A stretch of DNA of 64,000 nucleotides from Xiphophorus maculatus (Eukaryota; Chordata; Actinopteri; Cyprinodontiformes; Poeciliidae): positions 5,347,463-5,411,462 of the forward strand of contig NC_036456.1 in NCBI RefSeq assembly GCF_002775205.1. Reading direction: 5' to 3'. Position numbers and translations under genes: made by a program. Under the pieces are notes generated by a model. That model saw only the letters and a list, made by a program, of their open reading frames with translations, was not told the DNA's origin and did no database searches. The stretch's first letter is position 1; each line of letters begins with the position of its first letter. Of the stretch, positions 58,027-64,000 are shown piece after piece.

Positions 58027-58057
58027 GTTAATCATTAATCCTGAAGCTTTATAAAAG
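58027..58057 (+). promoter_or_regulatory. Gene I core promoter: HNF1-like site and TATA box
   Basis: GTTAATCATTAAT at 58027-58039 and TATAAAAG at 58050-58057, 61 bp before the ATG; same as H. Confidence 0.65.
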
Positions 58058-58110
58058 CAGCAAACAGGATCGAGTCAATTAGAATAATAGAGACAGCATA
58101 CAGAACCAGG

Positions 58111-59324
58111 ATGACTTTCAGTGTGTGGTTGTTAGTGTGTTTCTGTGGTTTAACTTTGGGCCAGGAAGGTTTACCTCAAACAGAAGTCGCTTCTGAAACC
58201 GGGTCATGCTTTCCTGACATGTGTAAGTTCCTCAAAGAGTTTGGAGCCATGAAAGAGAAACAAGAAGTCATGGAAACGAGGCAGACGGAGACTGAAAACC
58301 AAGTTCTAGTACTGAGGAAGAAAGGTAAAGTCTGTTCTTGGACATTTTAAAAACATATATTACTAAACAAATGAAAGGTTTACAGATATTTTTATACTTT
58401 TTGTTTTATTTTAGATGCATCCAACATAGCATTTAGTGCTGCAACTGGTGGCAGTGGAAGCATTGGACCCTTCAACACAGACACAACCATAATCTACAGA
58501 AGACTAATAATCAATGTGGGCAATGCCTACAATCAGCACACAGGTGGGTCATTATATTATTTAAATCATACATTTCTATATTTGAATACCTGTAGTATCA
58601 GAGTCACTAGGGTAGGAGTTTACGAACTCTCCTACTGCGGATGTCCAAGACTTTAAAACACAATATTGCTATGATTTTGGAGCGCTTGATGCATCAAACG
58701 CTCCAAAATCTTCAAATCACGCCGCGCTAGAAGCTCAAAATGCACCGTGATGAACCGTAACTCAAGTTTATGTGAGTCACCACATAAACTTTGAATGTAA
58801 ACCGGACACGTCTGATGATCAAAGCGCATTTGATGTGAACGCACTATTAAGACTGAGAGTAAGAGCATATCCAAGGCTAATGCTAGCCTATCTGTGCTAA
58901 TGGACAGCAATCCATTTGGTCAACAGCCTATGCATGCTAGTCAGCAGCCTCTCCAAAGTCAACGCAATGAGTAACCTCCTTAAATAAAAAGACTGAATCG
59001 TGTTTTATAATATTTATTAAACCTAAATCTTGTTTTTCCCCAGGTATCTTCGGTGCACCAGTTCCAGGCATATACTACTTCACCTTCTTTTATCATGCCG
59101 GAGGATCACAAGTTGCCAGTCTATCCCTGATGAAGAACAACGAGGCAGTTGTGACAACCTCTGACCACCAAACATCACATGATGGGGCTGATAATGGAGG
59201 CAATGCAGCTTTCCTGCAACTGCAACAAGGAGACCAAGTGTACGTGCGGATGCCTGCAAACTGTCACGTCTGGCAGAATGATTACCTCACCACCTTCAGT
59301 GGTGTTCTTCTGCGTCCACTCTGA
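58111..59324 (+). CDS. Gene I: secreted C1q-domain protein, 207 aa, tandem copy of G
   Basis: Exons 58111-58324, 58415-58543 and 59044-59324, phase 1 introns of 90 and 500 bp. Protein appears identical to that of H: signal peptide, Cys33/Cys38, one short coiled-coil block, C1q domain about 76-207 with MPANCHVW. The upstream region differs from H by a few bases only. The flanking unit continues past the window end (61861-64000 matches the region before G, H and I), so at least one further copy is expected about 1.9 kb beyond the window. Confidence 0.89.
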
Positions 59325-59525
59325 AATAAACTATATATGCTACGCTACTATACGCTTAACGTATAAGCTTTTTAATAAATTTCTTGTCTCCAAACTAAAT
59401 TTACTGTTAACAGCCCTCGAGTCATTTATTGTGTAAGCACAAGTGGGAATGAATCCAGAATTCAAATTGTACCCGATGAAGAATGACCTTGGAATAATTT
59501 CTGCAATAAACCACTAATGTTTACA

Positions 59526-61470
59526 GGCACATGCAGAGGGGAAGGTGGGGTGAGGGGGGCTTGAGCCCCTGCCCTTTTTATCCTTGATGCCCCTATTGCC
59601 CTTTTTGATTTTTTTTTTTTCAAAAAATGTGTATTTTTATTTTTTATTTTTAATCTGTATGTCAGAAGGCCTGTTTGTGCCCCTCAGCAATAATAGTAAA
59701 AATAAACTAGTCTTTCTGCCCTCAGTCTATTAATGACTCTCAGAGCCTCCATGTTGTTCAGACTCCGGGTCCAAGGTGAGCAGGAGGAGGCAGATCTGTG
59801 TCCTCTATCAAATTATGGGCAAGAATATTTTTTCATACACTGGTTTGTGAATAAAAACGTAGGTCTGATGTTAGAAAAACTGTTTCTATTTATATTTTTA
59901 TAATCGTCCTTGCAATAGCAGTAAAAAACCCGCCTCACACCTAAAAACAGAAATGCTGCAGATCCAGAGAAACTTCTGACTTTAACTTCATCATTCTGCT
60001 AAAGGCCCGGTTCACTACAGGCAGCTTTAGTCGGTCCACCGACTGATAGAAAGAATGTCTGTCTTTATATCAGACATCCTGATATAAGACACGGTACCGA
60101 CTGTCACCGCGAGTCGCGACGCAGATCAAAGCCCCGGTACCACCTGGTACCACCTGGTACCACCTGGTACCACCTGCTCTCTGTTTTCTCTGCTTCTCCT
60201 TAACGTTTCTACCAGGCTGTTTAAAGCCGCTGCTGACTGGATCTGGACTAGAGGTTCACGGCTGTAAATAGAAGTTACTGCAGAACCTCAAGTGTTAAAG
60301 GAAGATTCGGCCCATTTAGAGTCACAAAATAAACATCAGAGAAAATATTGTAGCAATAATTAGAACCGCAGCAAAAAGCCAAACATGAGACAATGAAATG
60401 AATCAAAATGTCTCCAAAGCATCGGGGGACTGACAGGGGCCGCCAGGGGATTCCAGGTAGATTCCAGGTGGATTCCAGGTAGATTCCAGAGATGCGCATT
60501 GCAGCAGCTGTTCCTCCAGGGCCGGCCCAAGGTAATATGGGGCCTTAGACAGAACCCCCCTCTACCCCCTGAAACCCGTCCTACTAAGAACCTCAGCATC
60601 ACTAACATGTTTAAATATCGATCAGGTGAATCTGTGAGAGGGAGACCAGGTTTATTGGCCCAGTTTAAAATCAATCACTGATTATTGGTTATTTGCTGTG
60701 ATGTATTTGTGAACAAACCCAATTCAAACACAAAGATTACATCATATTGTAGCCATGGTAACACAGCAATAAAACTAGCAAGATGATTCTTTAAACTTTT
60801 ACAAAGTAAACGTCCTAATTAAATCCTAAATGTACTATTTATGCATTAAATAAAATTTAATAACATTGTTATTCTCTATAAATTATGCTACAGGTTTAGA
60901 TCTATGGTCTCTGTTACAATTAAACCATTTCTAGGGGCCCCTGAATGTCTGGAGGCCCCTGAATGGCCCCACCACCAGCTACTGAGTTTTCTGTGCCTTG
61001 ATATCTCAGTCTTATAAATCTAGATCTCAGAGATACTAACATCAACACACTATATAGTTTTAACCCCTTTGAGCTTTTTTGATCTATAAATCATTCTGCA
61101 GCCAGGTTGTTCTAGAGGTTAAATAGATATTATTAGGGCTTGATTATTAAAATTGCAGCAAATTTGCTTATTTCATAACTTCATAACCTTTGACCTTCTC
61201 TCCTCTGGCCTGTTTAACAGCTACAGTCTCAGATCAGCTCAGCCCTCCAGGACTGTCAGCAGCAGAAACAGAAACTTTATACCTGTTGGGGAAAATAGAG
61301 ACTAGATTTGCTTTGCATTGTCTCCACATGATGGCAACGATATAATAGGATCCAATTAGATTCTTGATTAATATGGGTTGTTGCTGTGTTGTTGAACGGT
61401 GATTTTGTTCAATGTGCCCCTTTTTTAAATTTGAGTCCTGGCCCCTCCATAGGTCTCTGCAGGCCCTGCC
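59526..61470. mobile_element. Non-autonomous DNA transposon after gene I (hAT-like)
   Basis: Tandem-duplicate of the same element, 1945 bp, TGTTTACA at 59518-59525 and 61471-61478. Confidence 0.8.
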
Positions 61471-61581
61471 TGTTTACAATTATTCTTCACCTCTGATTCT
61501 CCGTCACAATTCTGACATTTTAAACAAAGGTTGAGAAAACAGAAGGTCAACAGTTCCACACTCTCAGTCACTCAAGAATCC

Positions 61582-62200
61582 TGAAGTCAAGTTTATTTGT
61601 GCGGAACATTTTCAGCAACAAGACGGTTCAAAGTGCTTTATAGTGACAAAATATATTGTCAGCAATTATGAAAGATGCAATAGACATTACATTTTGTCAA
61701 ATGTCACCACCGAAATATGTTGATCAATGTGTTTCGGCAGTTTTGCAGTTTTGTGGACGTTTGTTCCAGATTCTTGGTGCATAGAAGCTGAATGCTGCTT
61801 CAACCATTTTTGGTTCTGGTTCTGGGGATGCAGAGCAGAACCGGAACCAGAAGACCTGAGAGGTGTGGAAGGTTGGTACAACAACAGCAGATCTTTAATA
61901 TATTCCCTGGTTTTAGTGAGAACACCAGCAGCAGCATCCTGGATCAGCTGCAGCTGGAGGATTGATTGTTTAGGCAAAGCTGTGTGGCAGTAATCAATGC
62001 GACTGATGAGAAACACGTGGATGAGTTTCTTTAGATCTTTCCTCTAATGCTGGAGATGTTCTTCGGGTGATAGAAGGCCGATTTTGTTACTGTCCTTATG
62101 TGACTCTGAAGGTTCAGGCCAGAGTCCATCACTACTACCCAATTTTGACCCTGGTCTCTGGTTTCTAGCTGTAATAACTGAAGCTGTGTCCTGACTCTAG
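61582..62200 (-). mobile_element. L2-like LINE 3' end (unit 3 to 4)
   Basis: Tandem-duplicate of the same fragment. Confidence 0.7.
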
Positions 62201-62430
62201 ATCTTTCCTCTTAAGGTCCAAAGTTGATAACTTCAGTTCATTTTTTTTCTTTGCTTAGTAAACATTTCCATTGATAATAAAACTTTAAACACTTTCTGCA
62301 TATCAACTTCCTACTTAAGCTCTAACCTCTTTCATATTGTAACAGCTTGAATTTATTTCCTAGTTTTAGTGAGAACAATGTTCCTGGGGTCTTCCAAAAC
62401 CACAATATTGTTTCATTAAGAATAATCCAT

Positions 62431-62468
<38 letters not shown>

Positions 62469-64000
62469 CAAAACACTGTTTGACTCTGTCCTGTCTCATC
62501 TCACTAGAGCACCATTGAACCAGAGGTAAATGGGTCTGGAGAAAGTGACAAGCAGCATTTCTACGCCCTCTTGTGTTGACAAGTTGCAACTGCAACAAAA
62601 ACATCAAATAGTTCTGACAGTGTGGGAATGAGGAAATGTACTGCTGCCTATCATCATGTTACCCAAGTATTAATTTACAAAATATTCACCTGCATATTTT
62701 CACCAGTCACAAATGAAAGCCTGTTGCCTTTTCCTCAACAGTGTGAAGCAGATTCTCAGTCTTTTACCTGACTGTGAGGAGATTAGCCTGTCAGGTTTTC
62801 TCTTTGTTAGCATTCTGGACATGGAGATGGTGGTTCTGACTGAAGTTGGAGCTGACTGCTGTGTGAGGACTGGGCACAGTGAGTTTTGGGATGTGGGCTA
62901 AAACCACAAGCTCTTTGATTAGAAAATGATAAATTTGATGAATGATGAATTATTACATTTTCTTCTCCTTTCCTAAATCCAACCATTTTCTTTAGAAGTC
63001 TCCGCCACTTATGTGTGTGAAGTAAACACACACCATGCTAGGTAGCACTCTGCCTCATTTAGCAGCGGCTCGGCTAATGTAAACGACAACGGCGTGCGTT
63101 GCCCTCGGTCAACAGGTTTACAAGCAGGCTTGTTGTCTTATCCTCGGATTTCCGAAAAATCCGAGGATACTGTGTGATCAGATTAAATGATCAATACAGA
63201 TTGTTAAAATTTAACAGTCAATTGATAAATACATGAAATGTAACCAAGACCAAGTCAACAAAAACTGCTGATACTGTCCAAAAGTCTCTATTTACTGTTC
63301 CGTTTCCTTGACCTTGACTCTACCAGAGGGCTTACGGGAATGCAGCAACCATTGATCTAACGTGACCTTTCCAAAAAATGCTCTTGAGATTCCTTGTAGC
63401 CTGTTGTAAACTCGTGATGCAGTGGTCCTGAGTTTTAATCAAATATATACCTGCTATTCCTTGTGAATGCACAACAAAGTTTGATGTACATCATTTATGT
63501 GGTAGCTTGAAAAGGCATTGAGCTGTTTCACATGTAGTGACATTACAAAGATGAACTTCAATGTACGTTTTAGCTGACTGGCCAAATGAAAGTTGAGGAT
63601 ACATTTGGCAAACGATGCATGGTTTCCTAAATGTTCCTAAAATAAAAGTCAAATAAAATGCTGGTACCAAAAAACACCCTGTAGTAAATACTTTGTAGAG
63701 CCTTTTTTGGTTTCCTACAACAGCGTCTCCATTTCACCTGAGATGAAGACTTGAAAGGCAAATTACCTCGAAGCTTTACTGATTTAAGTCGACATCATTT
63801 TTCAAGGATGATCACAGATTCTTGACCTGACAATTCTCCTCCGTACATATTTTACATTTCAATTCTTCCATTGCAGCTCTGCTCTTTCAGTGAGATACTC
63901 GTTCTTCAAACATATAAAAAAAGAGAAAAAAATCAGTTAACAGTTGCTGCCATGCTTTTTTTCTTTTTTTTCCTCATCGACTCTCAACAACAAGTGCGGG
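61861..64000. repeat. Tandem unit 4, partial
   Basis: Matches the start of units 1-3 to the window end. The next C1q exon 1 would be expected about 1.9 kb further on. Confidence 0.88.
62432..62468. repeat. (TAA)n microsatellite, unit 4
   Basis: 37 nt, five triplets shorter than units 1 and 2. Confidence 0.95.

Larger units (their letters stand above)
54101..61860. repeat. Tandem unit 3 (gene I)
   Basis: 7760 bp; the (TAA)n tract is 21 bp longer than in unit 2. Confidence 0.92.

Overview
The window looks like teleost nuclear DNA. It has short spliced genes with GT-AG introns, vertebrate-type TATA promoters, microsatellites, hAT-like MITEs, an RTE-clade LINE with an ATGG tail, an I-clade LINE with RNase H, an L2-like LINE tail and a tRNA-type SINE of fish type. 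The species cannot be named from the sequence alone. No rRNA, functional tRNA, CRISPR array or bacterial operon was seen.

The host genes form one tandem family: nine apparently intact copies (A to I here, all on +) of a three-exon gene for a small secreted protein of 206-231 residues. Each has a signal peptide, a short segment with two cysteines, a coiled coil of 11-residue units and a C-terminal globular C1q (gC1q) domain. Both introns are phase 1; exon 2 is 129 nt (135 in C) and exon 3 is always 281 nt. Starts: A 2222, B 6122, C 11608, D 21889, E 26865, F 34142, G 42610, H 50351, I 58111. A truncated exon 3 lies at about 23692-23803. Every promoter carries an HNF1-like site and a TATA-like box about 60 bp before the ATG, which suggests liver-type expression of secreted defence or plasma proteins (inference).

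Layout. 1-24642 holds A, B, C and D. At 24643 the sequence restarts as a second copy of position 1, so E, F and the 5' part of G repeat A, B and the 5' part of C. Copy 2 differs by three insertions with clean target-site duplications: an RTE LINE (27707-31072, intron 2 of E), an I-clade LINE (34546-37198, intron 1 of F) and a SINE (40927-41308, before G). G is a chimera: C-like promoter and start, then A-like from the middle of exon 1. G with its flanks was then tandemly amplified in units of about 7.75 kb (38301-46360, 46361-54100, 54101-61860, and a partial unit from 61861 to the window end, which predicts another copy just outside).

The rest is mobile-element debris: hAT-like elements with 8-bp duplications (6361-6562, 12311-12631, 13176-14090, 5095-5388, and a roughly 1.95-kb element after G, H and I), two small solo-LTR-like fossils, a possible retroviral LTR near 16.55-17.24 kb, L2 tails and (TAA)n tracts. 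14.8-21.8 kb holds no recognisable host gene.

The most interesting signals are an effector-like C1q family diversifying by unequal exchange in a 33-nt coiled-coil repeat, promoter changes between copies (TATA damaged in E, HNF1 site improved in G-I), and an insertion series that dates the duplications.
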